A stretch of DNA of 5,330 nucleotides from Chamaesiphon sp. (GTDB taxonomy: Bacteria > Cyanobacteriota > Cyanobacteriia > Cyanobacteriales > Chamaesiphonaceae), in NCBI GenBank assembly GCA_020059425.1, contig JAGVCD010000322.1, positions 1-5,330 on the forward strand. Direction: 5' to 3'. Positions 1 through 5,330 of the stretch are shown piece by piece. The notes below the pieces were generated by a model that ran no database searches, was not told the origin of the DNA, and saw only the letters and a list, made by a program, of their open reading frames with translations. Within the stretch, counting starts at the first letter, position 1, and each line of letters begins with the position of its first letter. Both the position numbers and the translations under genes were made by a program.

Positions 1-542
1 TAAGGATTGCCACTCGGCGAATTATCAATCAAGGGTAGGTCTGCTCGATCGAACAATTTAGCACATAGACTTCTGAGCAACACTTCCCCTATATTACCGC
101 CCCGAGTCGCTAAGCCCAAGGCCGCCGCAAACAAGAAAACCCCACCAGTAATCATTTCCGGGTCACTTAGGGCAGCTTCTACGCTCAAGGCTCCTCCCGC
201 TGATAACCCGCCGATCGATACTTGTCCGCCACTGGCTTGAGCGGCTTGCAAGGCAAACCTGATATCTTTTTTCCACTCTATTGCTGAGACATCTTTCATG
301 CTCTGCGGTTCTTGCAAGCCGTGCGCTTGCAACAGCGGCATATAAACATCAAAACCAAGTTCTGAGCAGAAATATTCACCAATATCTCGCATGAAATAAG
401 GAGAATCGGTTAAGCCATGGACTAAAACTATGGCATTTCTGGTGCGATCGCCATGCTGGAAAATCAGGGGATGACAGCCATCACGCACATCTGATTTTGG
501 CCTATTCAGGTGGGTATAGTAATCATTCCAATCTTTTAACAT
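1..542 (-). CDS. Alpha/beta hydrolase, N-terminal 180 residues (3' end cut by window)
   Basis: This is an alpha/beta-fold serine hydrolase, probably an esterase or lipase-like enzyme of the serine aminopeptidase S33/monoglyceride lipase group; the substrate is not readable from the sequence. Translation gives a strand-like AIVLVHGLTDSP at residues 37-48, where H42-G43 is the usual oxyanion-hole His-Gly. The nucleophile elbow is G-L-S-A-G at 112-116, making Ser114 the predicted nucleophile. The catalytic acid and His would lie beyond the window. There is no signal peptide or membrane helix, so it is probably cytosolic. The ATG at 540-542 is preceded by AGGA nine bases upstream (plus-strand 552-555) and by an in-frame TAA, which fixes the start. 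Only 32 bases separate it from the stop of the membrane-protein gene upstream, suggesting co-transcription. The fold assignment is firm; substrate and function are open. Confidence 0.85.
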   Translation of the reverse strand, partial: MLKDWNDYYTHLNRPKSDVRDGCHPLIFQHGDRTRNAIVLVHGLTDSPYFMRDIGEYFCSELGFDVYMPLLQAHGLQEPQSMKDVSAIEWKKDIRFALQAAQASGGQVSIGGLSAGGALSVEAALSDPEMITGGVFLFAAALGLATRGGNIGEVLLRSLCAKLFDRADLPLIDNSPSGNP

Positions 543-574
543 GCTGGCAGATCCTGCTTACGTAGTTTCCAAAT

Positions 575-1084
575 TTAATTAATGGGGTTTTGATTAGTAA
601 CTATTTCATTAATTACCTTTTTCGCTTCGGCTGGCCCCCAACTACGAACTTTCTGAGACAAGTTGGCATCATCAGTCTTGAGATGACTTGTATCAATATT
701 TAGTGCATCCTTAGTATTTTCTTGCCAAGCTTTCTTATCCGCATGAGTTGTTAACCAACTAGAACCAGAGAAACCAATGCCAAAAGCACCCAACAGAGAA
801 GATATGGTTAAAAGACTAACATTCATTGTGTCGAAAATACCCAAAGCACCGATCGCAGCGGAACCGTATAATCCCCAAGAAACCAAAGCCGCCGCGAATC
901 CAGTAATTACATTCACCATGTAAGTGAGCCGAATACTTTTGTGCTTATCGATATCAATGCTTAAAGTCGGAGAAGCTTTAACTATATTTAAATTAATCAG
1001 AGCTGAGTTAAGCAGCCCACCAACACCCCCAGCTGTAGCAATAATTAATGCTCCAACTGGAACCGGAATTTGTTCGATCGCCAT
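575..1084 (-). CDS. Small three-helix membrane protein of unknown function
   Basis: I do not recognise this family. From the chosen start the protein has 169 residues. It has three hydrophobic, glycine/alanine-rich segments at about 9-31, 56-81 and 88-108, then a hydrophilic C-terminal tail of about 60 residues with many Lys, Asp and Asn. The tail probably forms short helices around WGPAEAKKVINEIV (149-162). An in-frame ATG 14 codons upstream (1124-1126) would give 183 residues. I prefer the inner ATG because AGAGG lies ten bases before it, while the outer ATG has no Shine-Dalgarno and sits only three bases from a large palindrome. The gene lies 131 bases after the stop of VHPO-1 and 32 bases before the hydrolase start, so it probably shares a transcript with the hydrolase. 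A membrane anchor or small transporter subunit is possible, but nothing in the sequence selects between these. Confidence 0.75.
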   Translation of the reverse strand: MAIEQIPVPVGALIIATAGGVGGLLNSALINLNIVKASPTLSIDIDKHKSIRLTYMVNVITGFAAALVSWGLYGSAAIGALGIFDTMNVSLLTISSLLGAFGIGFSGSSWLTTHADKKAWQENTKDALNIDTSHLKTDDANLSQKVRSWGPAEAKKVINEIVTNQNPIN

Positions 1085-1094
1085 TTGTTCAAAA

Positions 1095-1099
1095 CCTCT
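1095..1099 (-). promoter_or_regulatory. Ribosome binding site that decides the membrane-protein start
   Basis: On the minus strand this reads AGAGG, ten bases before the ATG at 1082-1084. The alternative ATG at 1124-1126 has no purine-rich sequence at suitable spacing. This supports the 169-residue form over the 183-residue form. Confidence 0.55.
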
Positions 1100-1129
1100 A
1101 TATGTATTTCTAAACCATATTTTCAAAAG

Positions 1130-1161
1130 GTCAATAGTTGTGAATATTCACAACTATTGAC
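1130..1161. repeat. Perfect 32-bp palindrome in the VHPO-1/membrane-protein gap
   Basis: Each half is GTCAATAGTTGTGAAT read inward, and the right half is its exact reverse complement, with no central spacer. Weaker pairing continues outside it (1124-1127 with 1164-1167, and 1121-1122 with 1169-1170). In minus-strand RNA it lies 54 bases after the VHPO-1 stop and is followed by CCTTTTG, so it could be a weak A/T-rich intrinsic terminator. It also ends 45 bases before the membrane-protein start, so it could instead be an operator for a dimeric regulator. Its perfect symmetry without a loop favours a protein-binding site or cruciform slightly over a terminator, but the sequence alone does not settle this. 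Confidence 0.9.
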
Positions 1162-1170
1162 TCTTTGGAA

Positions 1171-1184
1171 TTATCAATTGATAA
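1171..1184. repeat. Perfect 14-bp palindrome TTATCAATTGATAA
   Basis: This self-complementary 14-mer lies nine bases from the edge of the 32-bp palindrome, in the same intergenic gap. It is not a variant of the larger palindrome, although both contain TCAAT. An operator half of a composite regulatory region is possible; chance in A/T-rich DNA cannot be excluded for a repeat this short. Confidence 0.6.
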
Positions 1185-1215
1185 CACAGTAGCCAGTTGT
1201 TCGAACTAGCTTTGC

Positions 1216-2514
1216 TTATTTGAAAGCTTCAAAAACTTTACCAGCGATCGATGCACCAACTCTATCACCACCAATCGCATCAAACCTCCAATGCACACCT
1301 AGATAGATACGACTAATATTGTTATCTTCGATCGCCTGATCGAGGGTAAAAGTTTCTTCAAATCTAGGGCGAGTCGCACCTTTATTGTCGGTAGTTTTAC
1401 CATTGAATTCATCCGAAACAAATTTCACAATAATGTCTTGTGGTTGCTTGCCCAGAAGAGCCGCTGCTAATCTAAAAGTAGCCGAGCCAAACGTCGCATG
1501 ACCAGAAGGATAAGCCGGAAAACCAGGCGTGCCATTGGGCTTAGTCGAGTTACTATTTGGAGCGCCTAAGGGGAGCCAAAAAGGATCCACAACAGTGCCA
1601 CTATTTCTGTCACCAATACCAGTAGGACCCCAACCAGCATCAGCTTCACGAATTCCGACCACTGGCCGCCAAACATCGTAGAAATACTTCCAATACCAAG
1701 CCGCAATCCCCGCATCAGCCATTGCCACATTAATAGCGGTCAAAACCCTAATTTGTTGAGGATGGGGGGCTGCTTTAAATTCTCGGATAGCCCGGACAAC
1801 TTGGTTATAAATGCGCGGTGGTACGCCAATTTTATTAGCTCCATCGTAACCCCAAAAAATGCCTACTGTGCCTTTGCGAGGATCCCGAGTAATGATGTCA
1901 TCTCTACCATTTTTGAGAACATCATTATAGGCCACAGCGTATTCCGGGCTATCCAATGCTGGCGGTGGAGCCAAGGGCGCATCTGTCGTAACACTGTTAA
2001 TCACAAACGGAGTTACTAAACCCCAAGTACGTCCCAGTGCAGTTTGTGCCGGATTCAGCGGATCGGGGCGATGCCGTCCAGGAGCCATATTGAAAAGAGT
2101 GTCTGTCTGGGGGGCTTGGGAACCATCATTCATTCTGGCGGCAATCCAAGCATCAGCAACTTGTTCGCCATATCTGTAGGCTAAATCACTCGGATTAGCT
2201 ACTTTGGCTGCTTCCTGAGTAATAAATTCTCTAAAGTCGGGATACAAAATGGCTGCTGCCCGAAAACCAGCACCGAGTAAAGCCATGCAAGCTGTAGCTG
2301 GTTTGTTTTCTAAGCTACAAGGAAAGATAGGCAAGTTTTTCAAGCGGGGTTTAAACTCTTTGGTCACCTGAGCATAGGCATCGTGAGCCGCCAGGTGAAT
2401 AATAGCTAAAGCGCGTGAAGTTTTGGTAGGGCCAGCATTGTTGGGTGTATGGCCATTACTGAAGTCGAGGGCGACTAGCTCCAAGGCCAAATCATTAATA
2501 GTGAGAATGCTCAT
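1216..2514 (-). CDS. Vanadium-dependent haloperoxidase, chloroperoxidase type (VHPO-1)
   Basis: This enzyme is predicted to use H2O2 and a vanadate cofactor to oxidise halide ions to hypohalous acid. The 432-residue protein carries the full active site of the PAP2/vanadium haloperoxidase superfamily: K276-x6-R283-P, then PSGH at 336-339, then R402-x5-H408. These match Curvularia chloroperoxidase K353/R360, S402-G403-H404 and R490/H496. H408 would be the vanadate-coordinating His and H339 the acid-base His. D224, F332 and W273 match fungal D292, F397 and W350; F332 is a position usually His in algal bromoperoxidases. The N-terminal pattern (LAL-ELVALDFSNGHTP, then SRALAIIHLAAHDAY) also resembles the fungal enzyme. 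There is no signal peptide. The ATG lacks a Shine-Dalgarno (TTAAATAA precedes it), but homology with VHPO-2 starts close behind it, which supports this start. It is about 60 residues shorter than VHPO-2, mainly around 145-210. Confidence 0.93.
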   Translation of the reverse strand: MSILTINDLALELVALDFSNGHTPNNAGPTKTSRALAIIHLAAHDAYAQVTKEFKPRLKNLPIFPCSLENKPATACMALLGAGFRAAAILYPDFREFITQEAAKVANPSDLAYRYGEQVADAWIAARMNDGSQAPQTDTLFNMAPGRHRPDPLNPAQTALGRTWGLVTPFVINSVTTDAPLAPPPALDSPEYAVAYNDVLKNGRDDIITRDPRKGTVGIFWGYDGANKIGVPPRIYNQVVRAIREFKAAPHPQQIRVLTAINVAMADAGIAAWYWKYFYDVWRPVVGIREADAGWGPTGIGDRNSGTVVDPFWLPLGAPNSNSTKPNGTPGFPAYPSGHATFGSATFRLAAALLGKQPQDIIVKFVSDEFNGKTTDNKGATRPRFEETFTLDQAIEDNNISRIYLGVHWRFDAIGGDRVGASIAGKVFEAFK

Positions 2515-2548
2515 TTATTTAACAGGTCGATGCTGAGTTCATAGTCTT

Positions 2549-2577
2549 AGATTATTCCCAATCAATGAGCCTGTCAG
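2549..2577 (-). promoter_or_regulatory. Possible promoter of VHPO-1
   Basis: On the minus strand CTGACA (2572-2577) is followed after 17 bases by TAATCT (2549-2554). The first is close to a -35 hexamer and the second is a weak -10. The same hexamer and spacing occur in copy B before VHPO-2 with TAGTCT, which is the main support. A start site here would give a leader of about 30 bases. AATAAT at 15-base spacing is an alternative -10. Confidence 0.28.
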
Positions 2578-2644
2578 TAAGAAAAAGTATGGTATGGTCT
2601 CCGATTTATATGGATTTTTGTAACATGTTTTGCACATCATGCGA

Positions 2645-2675
2645 CAAAAAAGATGGGGCATATCGCCCCATCTTT
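2645..2675 (-). terminator. Intrinsic terminator, copy A
   Basis: Minus-strand RNA forms an 11-bp perfect stem (AAAGATGGGGC paired with GCCCCATCTTT, 2649-2675) with a five-base loop, followed by a run of T (complement of the A-tract at 2646-2651). This is a textbook Rho-independent terminator. It lies 165 bases after the VHPO-2 stop with no other hairpin of similar strength between, so it probably ends VHPO-2 transcription today. By descent it is the terminator of the linker gene. Confidence 0.9.
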
Positions 2676-2700
2676 AGTTAAACCAGTTTGTGGGAAAGTA

Positions 2701-2745
2701 TTAACGAACTACAGCCGATCGATCAGCAGAAACAGTATCTACCAG
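2701..2745 (-). pseudogene. Fossil 3' end of the phycobilisome-linker gene
   Basis: In the minus frame this encodes LVDTVSADRSAVVR followed by TAA, with an in-frame TAG just before it (2746-2748). The intact linker gene at 4582-5330 ends ADTVPYDRSAVVR and TAA. Eleven of the last thirteen codons specify the same or a directly matching residue, and the stop and 3' flank also match base for base. DTVPYxR is the closing motif of the phycobilisome linker domain. No linker-like coding sequence is visible upstream between 2746 and 2840, so this is a stranded 3' remnant and not a gene. Confidence 0.85.
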
Positions 2746-2840
2746 CTAATTAATAACTATTGTCGGTTTTACCTAATCAAAAATCAGCGTATTTCTGAAT
2801 GACTTTGATGGTTAGAAAATTAATCACCAAGGAATTTTCT

Positions 2841-4325
2841 TTAGGATGTTTTTGAGGCATCAATAGTCTCTTGTTTGATATTTAGCTTACGCGCGATTTG
2901 ATTAGCAATCTGTGTACCCAGCCAAACACCACCGGTACGACCCAACTTACTGGGTGATGCCGGAATACCGAACTCATCATCTGTGTTGGTTGCATCGCGT
3001 GTTGTAATGCCATCGAATTGCCAATGCACTCCTAAATACACTCGGCTGACAGAATTATCGATAATTGCCTGCCACAGACTAGTTAAAACTACTGGCTTAA
3101 AGGGTCGCGGCTGCAATGTTCTGGGATCTGTGTTGATGCCATTATACTCATCGGACACAAAATCAATGCACACGTTATCGACTCCATTGGCATCAAACTC
3201 TGTCAGACCTTTTTCTTTCAAAAAGAGTCGCAATAGCTGAAAAGCAGCGCCGCCAAAGGTGGCATGTCCTGATGGATATGCTGGAAAATCTGGGGTTAAG
3301 GCCAAACCACGTCCATTAGTATCAGGCCGTCCTAGGGGAAGAAAATCAGGATCAGGGGTACCATTACCAGCTACTGCCTTGCGGATACCGACTGCCGGAC
3401 GCCACATCATGTGTGTTGGGGCATATTTGTAGTGCCAAGCATCAATAGCGGCATCGGCCATGGCCACACCAACGCCAGCGATAATCGCCAACTCGTCTGC
3501 AATAGTTAGCTGGCCTGGAGTTTTAGCAATTGCATCCAGCACGCTCAATACAGTCTGTAGGTAGAGTCTTGGCGGAGTTCCCAGTCCTGGTGGACCGTCA
3601 TATCCCCATGCTATCCCCACAAATTCTTCTTCATCAGTGCGACCCGTAGGAGCAGGCCCCGGATTGATGCCACCTTTATCCTTAACCCTAGCAAAATCAT
3701 CTCTGAAGTGCTGTGTGGGATTGACCTGTGTCGCAGATTCACGTCCTGGTGGTGGTGGAAAATCTGCTACTCGTGTCGCCAGCAAGGGTGTTGAAGCTCC
3801 CCAATTTTCTCCCGAAAAACCTTGTCTTGGTTGGTTGGGTGGTGCTTCATGGCTGTAAGGCAATCCGGAAGGATTATAGTTACTGGCTTTATTCTGTACA
3901 TCAGCGGCACCCAGACTATCGATCGCACTACCCAAAGCCCGGCCAGCTACCTCAGCGGAGCTATCGGCTAGTCCGTAGCCATTCGACTGCAACCAAAAAG
4001 TCCAAGCTGGTTCTAACAAGCTGGCCTGGGCAGGATATCTCAGTCTGAGTACTTGCGCACAAGCGGCACCACTCGCAACATTGATACGATCACCTGTCAG
4101 GCTGGCCAATCCCGGTGTAGCTGTTATGTTCAATAAGGGCGATCGACCTGATGCTAGAGCGTTAGCGTCATTCAGAGCGGCCAAAGCCATTCCCAAAGCA
4201 CGGGCGGTGAGAAATGGCCCTCTTTGGTCGCCCGTGGGAGAACTGAGTGCCGGTGTATGGTCACGGCGAACACATTCTAGGCTCAAATCGACCCAAAAGC
4301 GAAATTGTCCAGCAGCAGTATTCAT
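2841..4325 (-). CDS. Vanadium-dependent haloperoxidase, chloroperoxidase type (VHPO-2)
   Basis: This is a 494-residue paralogue of VHPO-1 with the same predicted reaction, H2O2-driven halide oxidation. The motif order is FVGIAWGYDG (D243), W297-x2-K300, R309-P, FPAYPSGHATFGGAAFQ (F347, S352, H354), then SRVYLGVHW (R428, H434). These correspond to Curvularia D292, W350, K353, R360, F397, S402, H404, R490 and H496. The C-terminal GGVWLGTQIANQIA (465-478) also resembles the fungal enzyme. One oddity is that eight residues separate K300 from R309, where the fungal enzyme and VHPO-1 have six. A proline-rich stretch FPPPPGR is at 189-195. No signal peptide is visible. The ATG has AGGGG nine bases upstream (plus-strand 4335-4339), giving a better ribosome site than VHPO-1. 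It lies 256 bases after the linker stop and is probably transcribed separately because a terminator intervenes. Halide preference cannot be proven from sequence. Confidence 0.93.
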   Translation of the reverse strand: MNTAAGQFRFWVDLSLECVRRDHTPALSSPTGDQRGPFLTARALGMALAALNDANALASGRSPLLNITATPGLASLTGDRINVASGAACAQVLRLRYPAQASLLEPAWTFWLQSNGYGLADSSAEVAGRALGSAIDSLGAADVQNKASNYNPSGLPYSHEAPPNQPRQGFSGENWGASTPLLATRVADFPPPPGRESATQVNPTQHFRDDFARVKDKGGINPGPAPTGRTDEEEFVGIAWGYDGPPGLGTPPRLYLQTVLSVLDAIAKTPGQLTIADELAIIAGVGVAMADAAIDAWHYKYAPTHMMWRPAVGIRKAVAGNGTPDPDFLPLGRPDTNGRGLALTPDFPAYPSGHATFGGAAFQLLRLFLKEKGLTEFDANGVDNVCIDFVSDEYNGINTDPRTLQPRPFKPVVLTSLWQAIIDNSVSRVYLGVHWQFDGITTRDATNTDDEFGIPASPSKLGRTGGVWLGTQIANQIARKLNIKQETIDASKTS

Positions 4326-4415
4326 TACCAGGCACCCCTATGAAGATAAAAATTAATAACGATAGCTAGATCCGTAACATTAAGAATACTCATTCAACTT
4401 GTTTGGTAGATACAC
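4326..4415 (-). other. A/T-rich leader unique to VHPO-2
   Basis: This 90-base stretch between the repeated block and the VHPO-2 start has no counterpart before VHPO-1, where the repeat ends about 21 bases from the start codon. It contains the AGGGG ribosome site at 4335-4339. I see no ORF or strong hairpin in it. If the candidate promoter at 4429-4457 is right, VHPO-2 has an untranslated leader of nearly 100 bases and VHPO-1 only about 30. Confidence 0.5.
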
Positions 4416-4428
4416 AGTTCATATGTAT

Positions 4429-4457
4429 AGACTAACTTTAAGCAATTAATGTGTCAG
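4429..4457 (-). promoter_or_regulatory. Possible promoter of VHPO-2
   Basis: Minus-strand CTGACA (4452-4457), 17 bases, then TAGTCT (4429-4434) matches the arrangement before VHPO-1. The -10 hexamer is weak and TATACA slightly downstream is an alternative. The call rests mainly on conservation between the two copies. Confidence 0.25.
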
Positions 4458-4525
4458 TGAGAAAAAGTATGTTATATTGTCTGACTTTTATGGATTTTTG
4501 TAACATGCTTTACATATCATGTGAC

Positions 4526-4556
4526 AAAAAAAGGTGGGGCAATACGCCCCACCTTT
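4526..4556 (-). terminator. Intrinsic terminator of the linker gene, copy B
   Basis: The 11-bp stem AAAGGTGGGGC / GCCCCACCTTT (4530-4556) has a five-base loop and is followed on the minus strand by seven T. It begins 25 bases after the linker stop codon. Compared with copy A, one stem pair has changed from A-T to G-C on both sides, so the pairing is preserved. It should limit read-through from the linker gene into VHPO-2. Confidence 0.92.
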
Positions 4557-4581
4557 AGTTAAACCAGTTTGTTAGAAAGTA

Positions 4582-5330
4582 TTAACGAACTACAGCCGAG
4601 CGATCATAAGGAACAGTATCGGCACCAAAGTAGCGATTATATTCTGAGCTAGTCACAATACTCGATACCAGGGCATTCCAACCTTCATTGGCCAGCAATT
4701 GGTGATACTCAGCTATTTCATCAGCCGTAATTGTCCGACCCAGTAAATTACGACCGAGGAGTTCGATCGCTTTATTTGCAGGATAAGGACTATAGAACTG
4801 TTGGCAATAAGTACCAGAAACTGCCAAAGCCTGTACAAAATCTTGTACTGAAATAGTTTGACTCAGAAATTGAGCTTCTAGATCAATACAACGTCCCACT
4901 TCATTGACCTGACCTAGCACTTGAGCATAGATCGCATCAATCACTTGACTAGTATCCGCACTAGTACTGCGATAGATCCGAGTGGCTTTCGGTTGGATAG
5001 TGTCAACTTCCGCAGTTCGACTTAGTTCTCGGTAGACCGCAGCTGCTTCGGCTTTTTTGCGATCATCTGCAGCCATCTTGGCCAAAGCCATCCCCATCAG
5101 AGGCATTTTACTGCCATCCATGCGGGGCTTAATAGTATCAAAACTCGGTACCACTAAGGTGCTATCTTGCTTAGTCAGCTTGTTGTAAAGAGTCTGAGTG
5201 TTAGGATAATTAGCCGCAGGCAAGGTCAAGAAGCGGTTGTAAGGAACTACATCTTCGCCAAAGGCTTGTAAGTACTCCATGCTATTGACCATTGCATTAA
5301 TAAAGCCGCGAATACCAGCAGTAGCCAACA
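4582..5330 (-). CDS. Phycobilisome-linker-domain protein, C-terminal part (5' end beyond window)
   Basis: This is the C-terminal 249 codons or so of a protein with at least two phycobilisome linker domains (the PF00427 type), which normally organise phycobiliproteins in the light-harvesting antenna. The frame stays open to the window edge; the first full codon is TTG (Leu), so this is not a real start. Counting from that codon, the end of a first domain is at 1-33 (SMEYLQAFGEDVVPYNRF). A variable, Lys/Ala-rich connector follows at 34-115. A nearly complete second domain spans about 116-243, with FVQALAVSGTY, NLLGRTITADEIAEYHQLLANEGW and SSEYNRYFGADTVPYDR in family order. It ends five residues after that motif. 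No chromophore-binding domain is visible. The core-membrane linker ApcE also carries such repeats, but the connector does not look like ApcE to me. Placement beside two haloperoxidases suggests a scaffold or a divergent linker-like protein, which is inference. Confidence 0.88.
   Translation of the reverse strand, partial: LATAGIRGFINAMVNSMEYLQAFGEDVVPYNRFLTLPAANYPNTQTLYNKLTKQDSTLVVPSFDTIKPRMDGSKMPLMGMALAKMAADDRKKAEAAAVYRELSRTAEVDTIQPKATRIYRSTSADTSQVIDAIYAQVLGQVNEVGRCIDLEAQFLSQTISVQDFVQALAVSGTYCQQFYSPYPANKAIELLGRNLLGRTITADEIAEYHQLLANEGWNALVSSIVTSSEYNRYFGADTVPYDRSAVVR

Larger units (their letters stand above)
2536..2739. repeat. Direct repeat copy A: linker 3' end, terminator and leader
   Basis: This block matches 4416-4620 in the same orientation, offset by 1,880-1,881 bases. 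The only clear length change is one base in the A-tract beside the terminator. By-eye identity is roughly 85% in the better part (2581-2739) and lower at the low-coordinate end. A 19-base stretch (TATGGATTTTTGTAACATG, 2609-2627) is identical in both copies. It contains the linker-gene fossil, a terminator and a possible promoter. Similarity ends sharply near 2740, where the other copy continues into intact linker coding sequence and this one does not. Confidence 0.88.
4416..4620. repeat. Direct repeat copy B: linker 3' end, terminator and leader
   Basis: This is the partner of copy A at 2536-2739. Here the block is in its natural place: its high-coordinate part is the true 3' end of the linker gene, followed by that gene's terminator and the region upstream of VHPO-2. 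This makes it the likely parent copy. Confidence 0.88.

Noticed and set aside
7..240. Plus-strand open frame of 77 codons
   Set aside because: It is antisense to the alpha/beta hydrolase nucleophile region, which has clear family motifs; its own translation is low-complexity and unrecognisable.
1138..1153. CRP-like site within the palindrome (TGTGA ... TCACA)
   Set aside because: The half-sites are separated by four bases, whereas the CRP/SyCRP1 consensus has six.
924..1160. Plus-strand open frame of 78 codons
   Set aside because: It overlaps the membrane-protein gene antisense and ends inside the 32-bp palindrome; no ribosome site or family motif.
1753..2019. Plus-strand open frame of 88 codons inside VHPO-1
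   Set aside because: Shadow of the conserved haloperoxidase coding sequence on the opposite strand.
2746..2840. Possible hairpin or small gene right after the VHPO-2 stop
   Set aside because: Only short, imperfect inverted matches (TGGT/ACCA) and no open frame with a start; the strong terminator lies further on at 2645-2675.
1216..4325. Reading both VHPO genes as PAP2 acid phosphatases
   Set aside because: The two families share the same core residues, but length, the N-terminal helical pattern and the D292/W350/F397 equivalents all follow fungal chloroperoxidase.
2983..4356. Several plus-strand open frames of 73-106 codons across VHPO-2
   Set aside because: All lie antisense within VHPO-2, which carries complete catalytic motifs; two of them overlap each other in different frames, as expected for shadows.
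4582..5330. Linker gene as apcE, the core-membrane linker
   Set aside because: ApcE also has repeated linker domains, but no chromophore domain is visible here and the connector is unfamiliar; without the N-terminus the symbol cannot be supported.

Overview
The window looks like a cyanobacterial chromosome segment. The hexamer CGATCG, the core of the HIP1 repeat, occurs about eleven times in 5.3 kb, with one exact octamer GCGATCGC at 444-451, and one gene encodes phycobilisome linker domains. Base composition and gene style would fit a filamentous, Oscillatoria-like genome, but that is inference. Every gene I can support lies on the minus strand, so the biological reading order runs from high to low coordinates.

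In that order the window holds five genes. First is the 3' end of a phycobilisome-linker-domain protein (4582-5330, cut by the window edge). Next come two adjacent vanadium-dependent haloperoxidases of the fungal chloroperoxidase type, called here VHPO-2 (2841-4325) and VHPO-1 (1216-2514). They are followed by a small three-helix membrane protein of unknown function (575-1084). Last is the N-terminal 180 residues of an alpha/beta hydrolase (1-542, cut by the other edge). Both haloperoxidases carry the complete vanadate-binding residue set and have no visible signal peptide.

The most unusual feature is non-coding. A block of about 200 bp occurs twice in the same orientation, upstream of VHPO-2 (4416-4620) and upstream of VHPO-1 (2536-2739). 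Each copy holds the last codons of the linker gene, an intrinsic terminator and a possible promoter. The downstream copy therefore carries a 14-codon fossil of the linker gene (2701-2745) with no linker gene attached. By eye the two blocks are roughly 85% identical, while the two haloperoxidase proteins are only about 40% identical. A simple old tandem duplication does not readily explain this. Recent block copying, gene conversion or strong constraint on the regulatory DNA would.

A perfect 32-bp palindrome (1130-1161), next to a perfect 14-bp palindrome (1171-1184), separates the haloperoxidase pair from the membrane-protein/hydrolase pair. Functionally this reads as a haloperoxidase locus: enzymes that oxidise halides with hydrogen peroxide, next to a linker-domain protein that may act as a scaffold. 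The role of the linker is inference. I found no RNA genes, CRISPR array or insertion sequence.
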